Source of the DNA: Candidatus Zixiibacteriota bacterium
Lineage (GTDB): Bacteria; Zixibacteria; MSB-5A5; GN15; FEB-12
Reading direction: 5' to 3'
Length of the DNA: 64,000 bases
Assembly (NCBI GenBank): GCA_028289585.1
Contig: JANQPI010000026.1
Coordinates: forward strand, 1-64,000
The notes beneath the pieces are model-generated. The model did not search any database and had not been told where the DNA came from. It was given only the letters and a program-made list of their open reading frames with translations. The position numbers were made by a program, and so were the translations under genes. Below are positions 1 to 7,163 of the stretch, piece after piece. Each line of letters begins with the position of its first letter. Within the stretch, counting starts at the first letter, position 1.

Positions 1-596
1 GTGAAGTTGGCCGAATCGAAGGAAGCGAACTGCGCGACGGTTGTGTCGGCAATCGTCCCGATCATCCAGAACTCGGACGGCTCGTCCGGCTGGAAGAGGG
101 AGTCGGTCGCAGTAACGAACCAGACCGTGAGAAGGTCGGTCGTCTCTTCGTGTTCAACCTCGATCTCGCCAGTGACGGTCAGACCATCGACCCAGACGAG
201 GGTGTCACCCATGGCGTCAACAATGCGGAGACCTTCCGCCTCAGCATGCTCTTCTTCAACGACGTGAATCTCAAGGAGCGGAGATGAGTAGTCGGTAGTA
301 TCGTCTTGGAAGAGACCGATCGTGAAGTCGGCGTGACCTTCCTCGACGCCAATCACACTAAAGCTGAAGTTGGTCGAATCGTAAGAAGCAAACTTTGCTG
401 TCGACGTATCGGAGATATTGCTGAGGATCATGAACTCAGATGGCTCATCCGGCTGGAAGAGGGAGTCGGTCGCCGTCTTAAACCAGACGGTCAGAGACTC
501 GGTTGTGTCTCCATGGGCAACCTCAATCTCACCGGTCACGGTCGCACCATCGACATAGACGAGCGTATCACCCGCCGCATCGACGATACGAAGACC
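1..596 (-). repeat. Tandem in-frame 363-bp coding repeat (second copy truncated by window edge)
   Basis: Reading the minus strand, the unit starting at 596 (GLRIVDAAGDTLVYVDG) recurs at 233 (GLRIVDAMGDTLVWVDG), an exact 363-bp period. The two copies differ by scattered substitutions, so the duplication is not brand new. More copies may lie outside the window. Confidence 0.8.
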
Positions 597-743
597 ATCG
601 GCCTGGGGACTCGCCGCTGAAGCGGCGGACTGACCGGCCGGTGTCGCGAGATTCGAGCCGCTAAATTGCTCCGATGCATCAACTGTGATGCCGACGAGCA
701 GAGCCGCGAACAGGATCCCGCGAAGAACCTTTGCGATTAGCAT
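1..743 (-). CDS. Secreted protein with tandem Ig-like (Big2-like) repeats, 3' end missing
   Basis: This minus-strand frame is open from an ATG at 743 to the window edge and is missing from the ORF track because no stop lies in the window. A GGGAGG ribosome site sits just before the ATG. The product starts MLIAKVLRGILFAALLVGIT, a signal peptide, followed by a low-complexity linker. Two near-identical units of 121 residues follow, each beginning GLRIVDA-GDTLV and containing TATDSLFQPDEPSEF and a stretch like SDTSTAKFASYDSTNF that resembles bacterial Ig-like type 2 folds. Acidic and histidine-containing linkers (VVEEEHAEAE) join the units. It lies 105 bp downstream of a Fur-family repressor and a His-rich small protein, so a role in metal handling at the cell surface is plausible, but this is inference from neighbourhood only. 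Confidence 0.8.
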   Translation of the reverse strand, partial: MLIAKVLRGILFAALLVGITVDASEQFSGSNLATPAGQSAASAASPQADGLRIVDAAGDTLVYVDGATVTGEIEVAHGDTTESLTVWFKTATDSLFQPDEPSEFMILSNISDTSTAKFASYDSTNFSFSVIGVEEGHADFTIGLFQDDTTDYSSPLLEIHVVEEEHAEAEGLRIVDAMGDTLVWVDGLTVTGEIEVEHEETTDLLTVWFVTATDSLFQPDEPSEFWMIGTIADTTVAQFASFDSANF

Positions 744-848
744 TCTATGCCTCCCTTTTGCGTGGCGCCGTCATCTTGTGACCGACACGACCACACGTGT
801 GGGTATAAGTGAAGTAACGTAGTGGGCAGAGTTAAATGAGACGGTGAA

Positions 849-1247
849 TCAGGCGGAAAAAGGAGGGGCACGTAGCCCGGGAAGCTGACTACCGTCGATT
901 GACGTAGCCGCTGAGGTTGCGGTTCCGATAGGTGTCGGCGGTAGTTGACTAACCGCGAGGTCCGTCAGGGGCGATTCAGCTGATGCGCTGAATGCTGCGA
1001 TGACGATGCAGAGTGAACACGACTGGCTCTCTGATGTCGTTTCACCCGATGACGATTCGGGCGCTGAATGGCTGCACGCGCTTGAATGGCAGTGCCCGTG
1101 ATCGCTTTCACTAGTTTCTTGATTGTCGTAATGATAATGAGTCGGCGTGGCAAGAAGCATGGCGAGCAGTGCAATGCAGCCGAGACCGGTGAGAAGCGAC
1201 TTGCAGATCGTTACCGATCCGTGACGAGACAACAGCATCTTAGCCAT
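849..1247 (-). CDS. Small exported His/Cys-containing protein (DUF2946-like, tentative)
   Basis: The product of 132 residues starts MAKMLLSRHGSVTICKSLL, has one hydrophobic segment (GLGCIALLAMLLATP), then a histidine-rich stretch (HYHYDNQ, SDHGHCHSSACSH) and a Cys pair in CSLCIVIAAF before a low-complexity tail. This layout resembles DUF2946-type small proteins found with metal-regulated genes; the match is loose. The ATG at 1247 lies inside the end of the Fur-family gene (overlap of 8 nt, ATGGCTAA), implying translational coupling. The ORF track shows a longer frame that is mostly an extension inside the regulator gene. Location in or across the inner membrane and metal binding by the His/Cys residues are inferences. 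Confidence 0.65.
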   Translation of the reverse strand: MAKMLLSRHGSVTICKSLLTGLGCIALLAMLLATPTHYHYDNQETSESDHGHCHSSACSHSAPESSSGETTSESQSCSLCIVIAAFSASAESPLTDLAVSQLPPTPIGTATSAATSIDGSQLPGLRAPPFSA

Positions 1248-1623
1248 GGGTGGTCGCCTTGCCAGTCGGGTGGCATTGATCGCAGCAGCCGCTAAACAAA
1301 ATGTCATGCTGCGTCGACAGGAATCCATCCGGTAACAGGTCGTGGATACCGTCGACACACCCGTCGATGTTAAAGACGCGATTGCACACGGTGCAGTGGA
1401 AATGGTGGTGATGCGGTCGTGAGGTAGGCTCATACCGAGTCGGACCACCAGCGATGTCAACCGTCTGCAGATGACCATCGGCTACACCCTGTTGCAGCGT
1501 ACGATAAACCGTGGCAAGACCGGGCTTCGCCAGTTGAGCGTGGAGCTCGGCTGCCGAGAGCGGTCCCTTGGCATCTTCAAGGGCGGCCAGAATAGATTGG
1601 CGTTGTGCTGACACACGTCCCAC
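1240..1623 (-). CDS. Fur-family metal-responsive transcriptional repressor
   Basis: The product of 127 residues has the Fur winged-helix domain (SAQRQSILAALEDAKGPLSA through LATVYRTLQQGVADG) and then the metal-binding dimer domain with HHHHFHCTVCNRVF and a second Cys pair, CCDQC. The two CxxC pairs would hold structural zinc. Fur, Zur and PerR cannot be separated with certainty from sequence alone; the partner genes (His-rich small protein, secreted repeat protein) fit zinc or iron homeostasis. Translation appears to start at a GTG at 1623. No clear ribosome site precedes it, and the palindromic operator at 1632-1647 lies only 8 bases upstream, which points to autoregulation. Confidence 0.88.
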   Translation of the reverse strand: MGRVSAQRQSILAALEDAKGPLSAAELHAQLAKPGLATVYRTLQQGVADGHLQTVDIAGGPTRYEPTSRPHHHHFHCTVCNRVFNIDGCVDGIHDLLPDGFLSTQHDILFSGCCDQCHPTGKATTHG

Positions 1624-1631
1624 AACACAAA

Positions 1632-1647
1632 TGAGAATCGATTCTCA
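1632..1647. promoter_or_regulatory. Perfect palindromic Fur/Zur-type operator
   Basis: TGAGAATCGATTCTCA is an exact 8+8 inverted repeat. It contains the GAGAAT/ATTCTC half-sites typical of Fur-family boxes and sits directly upstream of the Fur-family start codon, so it is most likely the autoregulatory site controlling the 1623-to-1 transcription unit. Confidence 0.8.
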
Positions 1648-1787
1648 CGAGTTGTCAAGCGAGTTACGTAGTTTTCCGTACTTTTGTGTCTAGCTGTCGT
1701 CTAACTGACGGCGATCGCTGCTTGACCGAAGTATGCGACCGGATCGGCGGACCCGGTCTTCCTGCATCAGTTCTGCGTCGTGATCAG

Positions 1788-3029
1788 TTACGTCGTGTCG
1801 AACCGTACCATGTGGCTGCCGGCGATCCAGCCGGTCGTCCAGGCCGACTGGAAGTTGAACCCACCCGTCACACCGTCGATATCAAGAATCTCGCCGCCGG
1901 CATACAGCCCCGGACAGACCCGGCTTTGCATCGTCCGGAAATCGATCTCGGTCAGTGCGATGCCGCCGGCAGTAACGAATTCCTCTTTAAAGATCCCTTT
2001 GCCGGAAATCGCAAACGATGCCTCGGTCAATTCCTGCGCCATTCTCTGCATGACCGACTTAGCACAGTTTGCCCAGATGTTGGTCTCACTAACTCCCGAC
2101 TTTGCAGCTATGCGCGCCCAGTATCGTTTCGGCAGAGCATGCGGTGAACTCGTACGAATCTGACGGCGGGCATACCGCTGCTTGTGATTTACCAACGCGT
2201 CGTACGCTGTTTCGATAGATTCACTGCCAAGGAAATTGACATGCAGAGTCGCATGATATCGGCAATCATGCAGGGGCCGTGCCGCAAACGCGGAGAGCTT
2301 AAGCACCGCCGGACCGCTCACCCCCCAATGCGTGATCAGTAACGGTCCCACCGCTCGGTAGTCCGGTTTCGATTCCGTCTCCAATCGTAACTCGACAGTG
2401 TCGAAACTGATTCCGGCCAGGTCGCGGAGGCGTTCGTCCTGGATCTTGAAGGTGAAGAGCGAGGGAACACACGGCACAATCGAGTGACCGAGCGATTCGG
2501 CCAGACGATAACCTTGTCGACTGCTGCCGGTTGCAAGCATAACGCGATCGGCAAATATCGAATCGCCACGTGCCAAACCGATTGCGAACGAGTGTGATTC
2601 AGACGCTCCGGCTCGTGAGATTGCTGTAACGCGCTTTTCCAACTGTAGATCGACTCCGCGCGCGCGAGCCACCGAAAGCAGACAGTCGATAATCGTTTCC
2701 GACGAGTCGGTTATCGGAAACATACGCCCGTCGGCTTCGGTCTTTAAGCGGATGCCCTGTCGCTCGAAGAAAGCGACGGTGTCGCTCGGCTGGAACGTGG
2801 CAAACGGTCCGCGCAGTTCCTTTTGTCCGCGGGGGTAATTGCCAATGAGCTCGGCTGGATCGAAACAGTGATGCGTGACGTTGCACCGGCCACCACCGGA
2901 GATGCGCACTTTGCTCAACGGCTCCCGAGTCGCTTCCAGGATAGTCACCGTGTGCTCCGGGCCAACCTCGGCAGCTCGGATTGCAGCAAAAAAACCAGCG
3001 GCTCCGGCCCCGATAACAACGATCCTCAT
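1788..3029 (-). CDS. NAD(P)/FAD-dependent oxidoreductase, HI0933/BaiN family
   Basis: The product of 413 residues begins with a Rossmann FAD motif, MRIVVIGAGAAGFFAAIRAAE, followed by the family signature KVRISGGGRCNVTH. Near the C-terminus it has VTAGGIALTEIDFRTM and GLYAGGEILDIDGVTGGFNFQSAWTTG, the usual ending of the HI0933/BaiN/RdsA group of flavoproteins. Length is normal for the family. Members are cytosolic; some reduce double bonds in bile acids, but the substrate of most is unknown. It is monocistronic, transcribed toward the Fur locus. No function more specific than flavin-dependent redox enzyme can be supported. Confidence 0.88.
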   Translation of the reverse strand: MRIVVIGAGAAGFFAAIRAAEVGPEHTVTILEATREPLSKVRISGGGRCNVTHHCFDPAELIGNYPRGQKELRGPFATFQPSDTVAFFERQGIRLKTEADGRMFPITDSSETIIDCLLSVARARGVDLQLEKRVTAISRAGASESHSFAIGLARGDSIFADRVMLATGSSRQGYRLAESLGHSIVPCVPSLFTFKIQDERLRDLAGISFDTVELRLETESKPDYRAVGPLLITHWGVSGPAVLKLSAFAARPLHDCRYHATLHVNFLGSESIETAYDALVNHKQRYARRQIRTSSPHALPKRYWARIAAKSGVSETNIWANCAKSVMQRMAQELTEASFAISGKGIFKEEFVTAGGIALTEIDFRTMQSRVCPGLYAGGEILDIDGVTGGFNFQSAWTTGWIAGSHMVRFDTT

Positions 3030-3208
3030 CGGTCTGTTCGCCAGAAAGCCAAGTGGGTCATATGCGCCAGTATGTGCGTAACTGGTTTAGCCACCAAGTG
3101 CAATTCCGTATTCCCGCTCGCTGACTTCGGAGGTTGCGTTGTCGCTAGCACAACGTAGTATTCCCTATTGCCAATCTAGCGCATCAAAAATGCGGAGAGA
3201 CTCGGGTA

Positions 3209-3667
3209 ATGAACACTGCTCACGCAATCGCTCACCACATCCGAACACTTCACGTCGGGCCCAACTTCACCGCGTCGGACATGAAATCGCAATTGTCCGA
3301 TGTCAACGTACAGAAGGCGACTGCCTCAATCGGTCAGCACAACACAATTGCCAAACTCACCTTCCATGTGAACTACTACGTTCGGGCCGTGCTGGGAGTA
3401 TTGAAGGGTGGTCCGCTCGATGCCCATGACAAGTTCAGCTTCGATGCTCCGCCAATCCAATCTGAAGAGGACTGGCAGCTACTCGTGAAGAAAGTTCTGG
3501 CCGATGCCGAAGAGCTCGCTGACATCGTTGAGACCCTACCCGAGGAACGATTTGCCGCCGACTTCGCCGATCCCAAGTACGGTTCGTTGCACCGCAATCT
3601 GATCGGCTTGATCGAACATACCTACTACCATCTCGGGCAGATTGCGATTCTCAAGCGCCTTATCTGA
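3209..3667 (+). CDS. DinB-like / DUF1572-type metal-dependent helical bundle protein
   Basis: The product of 152 residues looks like a four-helix DinB-superfamily protein. Candidate metal ligands are histidines in SIGQHNTIAKLTFHVNYY and in the C-terminal EHTYYHLGQIAIL, which match the spacing of the DinB His triad. Family members include thiol-dependent S-transferases and many proteins without known function. ATG at 3209 follows CTCGGGTA, a weak ribosome site. No operon partner is evident. Confidence 0.75.
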   Translation: MNTAHAIAHHIRTLHVGPNFTASDMKSQLSDVNVQKATASIGQHNTIAKLTFHVNYYVRAVLGVLKGGPLDAHDKFSFDAPPIQSEEDWQLLVKKVLADAEELADIVETLPEERFAADFADPKYGSLHRNLIGLIEHTYYHLGQIAILKRLI

Positions 3668-3878
3668 TGGTTGAGTCAGTATAGACGCAGGCGTTTTTCG
3701 GCCACGCGGGGAATCGCTTGGTTCCGCCGAGGCTGCCAGATACATTCGCCACCGACCCCTGAGTTAACCCGAGAACAGGCCATGATCACACTCTCGGTTC
3801 GCCTTGCTTTGGGGTTGGCTCTGGTACTCTGGCTAACCAAACGTATTTGCCACTTCCGTACAGGAGTTGACAACGTCA

Positions 3879-4643
3879 ATGCCGTGGGATCCAAATCAGT
3901 ATTTGCGCTATGCTGATAAGCGGGAACGCCCCGCCTATGAGCTACTCGACCGCGTTCCCGTGACCTCACCGGAACGCATCTATGATCTGGGATGCGGATC
4001 AGGGAATACGTCTCTTCTGCTCAAGCGGCGATGGCCGGACGCAAAAGTGACAGGCATTGATAACAGTGCGGCGATGTTGGATAAGGCCCGTACGGAGTCA
4101 ATCGATGTGGACTGGCAAGAGGCCGACATCGACGAGATTGACCTGTCCGACTCACCTGATCTGATTTACTCCAATGCGGCTCTACACTGGGTTGATAGCC
4201 ACGAGACACTGCTGCCGCGACTGGTGATGTTCCTCAAACCGGGCGGTGTGCTTGCCGTTCAGATGCCGGTCAATTTCACTGCGCCGTCGCACACTCTTCT
4301 TTTCGATCTGGCCACGGAGGAACCATGGCGCGAGTGGCTGGAGAATCTTCGACCGAGCAATCCAGTCGGTACGCCCGAATGGTACTGGCGAATCCTCTCG
4401 TCCCATTGCCGCGATATCGACATCTGGACGACAACGTATCTTCAGGTGATGTCGGGAGACGATCCGGTTCTCGAGTGGGTCCGCGGCTCGGCTCTTGTCC
4501 CGTTTCTTGATCGTCTTCCCAATGAGCATCGCGAGGCGTTCCTGTCTGCCTACGGTGTGCGATTGCGGGAGGCGTACCCCCAACGATCAAGCGGAGAGAC
4601 GCTCTTTCCCTTTACGCGGTTGTTTCTCGTTGGTCAACGGTAA
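3879..4643 (+). CDS. tam: Trans-aconitate 2-methyltransferase
   Basis: The protein reads MPWDPNQYLRYADKRERPAYELLDRV and then the SAM-binding motif IYDLGCGSGNTSLLLKRRWP, with VTGIDNSAAML (motif II region) and SNAALHWV. Later segments, GGVLAVQMPVNF, DIWTTTYLQVM and AYPQRSSGETLFPFTRLFLVGQR, line up end to end with E. coli Tam as I recall it. Tam methylates trans-aconitate, which forms spontaneously from cis-aconitate and inhibits aconitase. The ORF track starts at a TTG at 3867, directly abutting CAGGAG; the ATG at 3879, 12 bases from that ribosome site, matches the family N-terminus better and is chosen here. Confidence 0.88.
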   Translation: MPWDPNQYLRYADKRERPAYELLDRVPVTSPERIYDLGCGSGNTSLLLKRRWPDAKVTGIDNSAAMLDKARTESIDVDWQEADIDEIDLSDSPDLIYSNAALHWVDSHETLLPRLVMFLKPGGVLAVQMPVNFTAPSHTLLFDLATEEPWREWLENLRPSNPVGTPEWYWRILSSHCRDIDIWTTTYLQVMSGDDPVLEWVRGSALVPFLDRLPNEHREAFLSAYGVRLREAYPQRSSGETLFPFTRLFLVGQR

Positions 4644-4744
4644 CGTCGGGCTACGGCGCTCGACCTGAATCGAGTTGTCTATTCTGCAGACGCCGAATTT
4701 CGAGTGATAGCGTCAGACCGAAACTGAAAATACAGGAGGTAGCA

Positions 4745-5140
4745 GTGTTTCCCGAATCATCGATGGCCCTGACCCATATGCTGGTCGTCAGTGATCTTTC
4801 CTCAGCGAAAACGTTTTACTCCGACGTTCTCGGTGCCGAAGTCTACCGCGAGTACGGTGGAACGTCGTGCGTCCTTTCGTTTCTCGGAACCTGGCTTCTC
4901 CTCGTCACCGGGGGGGAGCCAACCCAGGACAAACCCAACACGACCTTTGCGCCACCACATGACCCCGATCGAGTCAGTCATGCCATGACGATTCGGGTTC
5001 CCGATTGCGTCGCCGCCTACAAAACGTTGCATGAACGGGGGGCCATGTTTCTTACGCCTCCTGTTGACTGGGGAGCGGAGATCCGCTGCTTCTTCCGTGA
5101 TCCCGACGGTCACCTGTGGGAAATCAGCGAGGCGCGATAA
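4745..5140 (+). CDS. VOC (glyoxalase/bleomycin resistance/dioxygenase) superfamily protein
   Basis: The product of 131 residues shows the paired beta-alpha-beta-beta-beta modules of the VOC fold: MALTHMLVVSDLSSAKTFYSDVLGAEVYREYGG at the start and a closing FFRDPDGHLWEISEAR, whose Glu is a typical metal ligand. Translation starts at a GTG preceded by AGGAGG at good spacing. VOC proteins range from glyoxalase I to extradiol dioxygenases and resistance proteins, so the substrate cannot be told. Confidence 0.82.
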   Translation: MFPESSMALTHMLVVSDLSSAKTFYSDVLGAEVYREYGGTSCVLSFLGTWLLLVTGGEPTQDKPNTTFAPPHDPDRVSHAMTIRVPDCVAAYKTLHERGAMFLTPPVDWGAEIRCFFRDPDGHLWEISEAR

Positions 5141-5166
5141 TCCTGAGTTCATGGGTCACATTATAG

Positions 5167-5188
5167 TTCCTGATATCCGAGTCAGGAA
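5167..5188. promoter_or_regulatory. Inverted-repeat operator upstream of the Rrf2 regulator gene
   Basis: TTCCTGA-TATCCGAG-TCAGGAA is a perfect 7-bp inverted repeat with an 8-bp spacer, ending 12 bp before the regulator start codon and just downstream of a possible -10 box (TATAGT, 5162-5167). The same arms and spacing recur at 5692-5713, so this is probably the autoregulatory site of the Rrf2 protein. Confidence 0.75.
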
Positions 5189-5200
5189 TTATCATAGGGC

Positions 5201-5641
5201 ATGGTTCTTTCCAAGACATGCTCCGACGCAATCCGTGCTACCTATGCCATCGCTCATCTGGTCGAAGAACGAGATGTCACCTATGTCCCGATTCGCGATG
5301 TTGCCGATGAGGTCGGGATGTCAGCCCACTTTCTGGGCAAGATTGTCCAGCCGCTCCTTGAAGCCGGAATTTGGACCTCCTATCGCGGCCCGAACGGTGG
5401 GTTGGGGTTGAGTCGGTCGCCCCGCGAGATATCGCTATTGGCGATTGTCGCGGCCACGGACGGGCTCGGTGTGTTCGAGTCCTGTCTCCTGGGCCTGCCC
5501 CAATGCGGTGGGCATAATCCCTGTCCGGTACATGATCGTTGGGGAGCGCTTCGGGAGGCCTTGCAGGAGGCGTTCGAGCGCTCTTCAGTGGCCGATGGGC
5601 TCAATGCCTACCGCCAACGCGGCCGCAGTAAGCCTTCCTGA
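5201..5641 (+). CDS. Rrf2-family Fe-S transcriptional regulator, NsrR/IscR-like
   Basis: The product of 146 residues has the Rrf2 winged helix (CSDAIRATYAIAHLVEERDVTYVPIRDVADEVGMSAHFLGKIVQPL, wing RGPNGGLGLSRSP) and a cluster-binding loop with three cysteines, ESCLLGLPQCGGHNPC. The spacing C-x6-C-x5-C is close to that of NsrR and IscR, which use three Cys to hold an Fe-S cluster. It stands directly upstream of a nitrite ammonification locus, and identical inverted repeats flank both promoters. I infer a nitric-oxide or redox sensor that represses the nrf locus and itself, as NsrR does elsewhere; the ligand is not proven by sequence. Confidence 0.88.
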   Translation: MVLSKTCSDAIRATYAIAHLVEERDVTYVPIRDVADEVGMSAHFLGKIVQPLLEAGIWTSYRGPNGGLGLSRSPREISLLAIVAATDGLGVFESCLLGLPQCGGHNPCPVHDRWGALREALQEAFERSSVADGLNAYRQRGRSKPS

Positions 5642-5648
5642 GCGAAAA

Positions 5649-5666
5649 AAGTGATTCTTTTCACTT
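5649..5666. promoter_or_regulatory. CRP-type activator site
   Basis: AAGTGA-TTCTTT-TCACTT is a perfect inverted repeat containing GTGA-N6-TCAC, the core of CRP/FNR-superfamily binding sites. Its centre lies about 42 bp upstream of the transcription start predicted from the adjacent promoter, the usual class II activator position. It begins 8 bp after the regulator stop codon; lack of a following T-run argues against a terminator. Confidence 0.5.
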
Positions 5667-5693
5667 GCTCGTGGCGTCCGTATGGCCAATATT
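5665..5693 (+). promoter_or_regulatory. Predicted promoter of the porin-nrfHA locus
   Basis: TTGCTC (5665-5670) and AATATT (5688-5693) are separated by 17 bp. The -35 box is poor (3 of 6), which is expected for an activator-dependent promoter, while the -10 box matches 4 of 6. The CRP-type box overlaps the -35 side and the TTCCTGA/TCAGGAA operator overlaps the start site. Confidence 0.4.
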
Positions 5694-5713
5694 CCTGACA
5701 ACAGAGTCAGGAA
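5692..5713. promoter_or_regulatory. Second Rrf2-type operator, in front of the nrf locus
   Basis: TTCCTGA-CAACAGAG-TCAGGAA has the same 7-bp arms and 8-bp spacer as the site at 5167-5188, with an unrelated spacer sequence. It overlaps the predicted -10 box and transcription start, a position suited to repression. It also shows that the longer ORF-track start at 5682 is wrong. Confidence 0.78.
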
Positions 5714-5750
5714 ACTGGAAAGGGGCCGGGGTCGGCCGGGAGGAAATCCG

Positions 5751-7022
5751 ATGAAACGAGCAGGGTGGCTTGGCTGCCTCATCATCGCAGGCGTTGCAAC
5801 GGTCGGCGCGGAAACCTCAATCGACATCACAGGCAATGTCCGCGTCCGGACCGAGCTCGATAAGCGGAGTTTTCTCAGCAACGCGATCGTGCGGGACTAC
5901 ACGGACCTCAGAACTCGCCTCACGGTTTCGGCGAGTCGAGATGAGAACGCGAAAGCGGTTATCCAATTCCAGGATAGCCGGCGGCTTGGCGGTCAAAATG
6001 GTACCGGTGCGGACCTGTCCGGCACGCTCAACAACGGCTTGAATGTCGATGTTCACCAGGCCTATCTCTGGGTCAATCATCTCTGGTCGGGTGGCTTGGG
6101 TCTTCAGGCCGGCCGCTTTGAGGTTAATCTCGGTTCGCAACGCGTCTTTGGGGCTGTCGGATGGCAGAACGTCGGACGATCGTGGGAGGGACTGCATACC
6201 TGGTGGTCGGGCAAGTCAGTCGCCGTTCACGGGTACTGGCTGAAACGCCGGGAGCTTAACTCGCCGACTGAGAACAACGACTTCACGATAGTCGGCGGTA
6301 ACCTCGCCGCACCGGAGATCGGTCTTCAGGTATTTGTCTTTCTTGAGAACGATAACAATCGCTTTGTCGCCGGGGAGATAACACCCGTCGACGCTCTGAA
6401 CCGAGTTTCTGCCGGACTCTATGCCAAGCGAACGTTCGGAGCTGTCGACATCGAAGCTAATGGTGTCTACCAATTCGGCACGCAGCGAATCGTCGATCCT
6501 CAGGCAATCCCCCTCATGGCTGGTGAGCAGGATATCGCTGCCTTCCTCGCCACCTTTGAAATAGGTGTGACCGTAGCGCCCGAGGCCAAAGCACGTCTCG
6601 CCGCTGCTGTCGACTTTGCCTCTGGCGACGACGACCCGACTGACAACGAGTTTTCAGCCTATAACAATCTCTACTACACCGGACACAAGTTCCGCGGCTT
6701 CATGGATTACTTCCTCGCGTCAAATCCAGAGGGTCTCATCGACTTGATTCTTCGGGGTTCGGTGGCGCCCGCACCGAAATGGATGCTGAAAACTGATCTG
6801 CATCTTTTCCAAACGGTCGAAGACTACACCGTTTCAGGTTCAACCGAAACGAGTACCTCGGTCGGCACGGAAATCGATATCACGCTTGTCACAACGAGTA
6901 TTCCCGGATTCACCTGGCAGACCGGGTTCTCGGCGTTCCTTCCCAGTGAGGATTTCGCGGGTCCCGATGCTGATCCGGGGATCTGGGTTTACCTGATGGG
7001 AATCGTATCGTTCGGAGGATAA
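5751..7022 (+). CDS. Outer-membrane porin, alginate-export-like beta-barrel
   Basis: The protein (423 residues) starts MKRAGWLGCLIIAGVATVGAETS, a clear signal peptide, at an ATG preceded by GGGAGGAAAT. The rest is a beta-barrel with alternating hydrophobic strands, many Asn/Asp/Gly turns and a segment, LGLQAGRFEVNLGSQRVFGAVGWQNVGRSWEG, typical of alginate-export-type porins. It is the first gene after the Rrf2/CRP-type control region and precedes nrfH by about 140 bp. The likely job is letting nitrite or other small anions pass the outer membrane for NrfA; this is inferred from position. The ORF-track start at 5682 lies in the operator and lacks a signal peptide. Confidence 0.8.
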   Translation: MKRAGWLGCLIIAGVATVGAETSIDITGNVRVRTELDKRSFLSNAIVRDYTDLRTRLTVSASRDENAKAVIQFQDSRRLGGQNGTGADLSGTLNNGLNVDVHQAYLWVNHLWSGGLGLQAGRFEVNLGSQRVFGAVGWQNVGRSWEGLHTWWSGKSVAVHGYWLKRRELNSPTENNDFTIVGGNLAAPEIGLQVFVFLENDNNRFVAGEITPVDALNRVSAGLYAKRTFGAVDIEANGVYQFGTQRIVDPQAIPLMAGEQDIAAFLATFEIGVTVAPEAKARLAAAVDFASGDDDPTDNEFSAYNNLYYTGHKFRGFMDYFLASNPEGLIDLILRGSVAPAPKWMLKTDLHLFQTVEDYTVSGSTETSTSVGTEIDITLVTTSIPGFTWQTGFSAFLPSEDFAGPDADPGIWVYLMGIVSFGG

Positions 7023-7163
7023 CTGATTATGCGAGCGTTTCCGTATCTCAGTACTGCTGTGGCTATCCAAACGATAGTGGTTCGCTATCGACGGCGGCTC
7101 AGCAGCAAGATGACTCCCCAGGTTGACACTGGCACGGCACACGTGGGTGTCCGGTAGGTGCAT

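Noticed and set aside
791-802. Palindrome CCACACGTGTGG upstream of the first repeat-protein gene
   Set aside because: It is a perfect 12-bp palindrome, but a single short copy with no regulator match; not enough to call a site.
849-1478. The 209-residue ORF overlapping the Fur-family gene
   Set aside because: Its first 77 residues lie antisense-free but inside the regulator frame's span with no similarity; only the part from 1247 downward looks like a protein.
5649-5666. AAGTGATTCTTTTCACTT as a terminator of the Rrf2 gene
   Set aside because: The stem is short and AT-rich and no T-run follows; its GTGA-N6-TCAC core and position fit an activator site better.
5682-5750. Upstream extension of the porin gene as given in the ORF track
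   Set aside because: It runs through the TTCCTGA/TCAGGAA operator and lacks a ribosome site, while ATG 5751 has GGGAGG and begins a signal peptide.
7029-7157. A 42-codon reading frame between the porin and nrfH
   Set aside because: It has no clear ribosome site, no signal or domain, and an arginine-rich composition unlike its neighbours; most likely chance.
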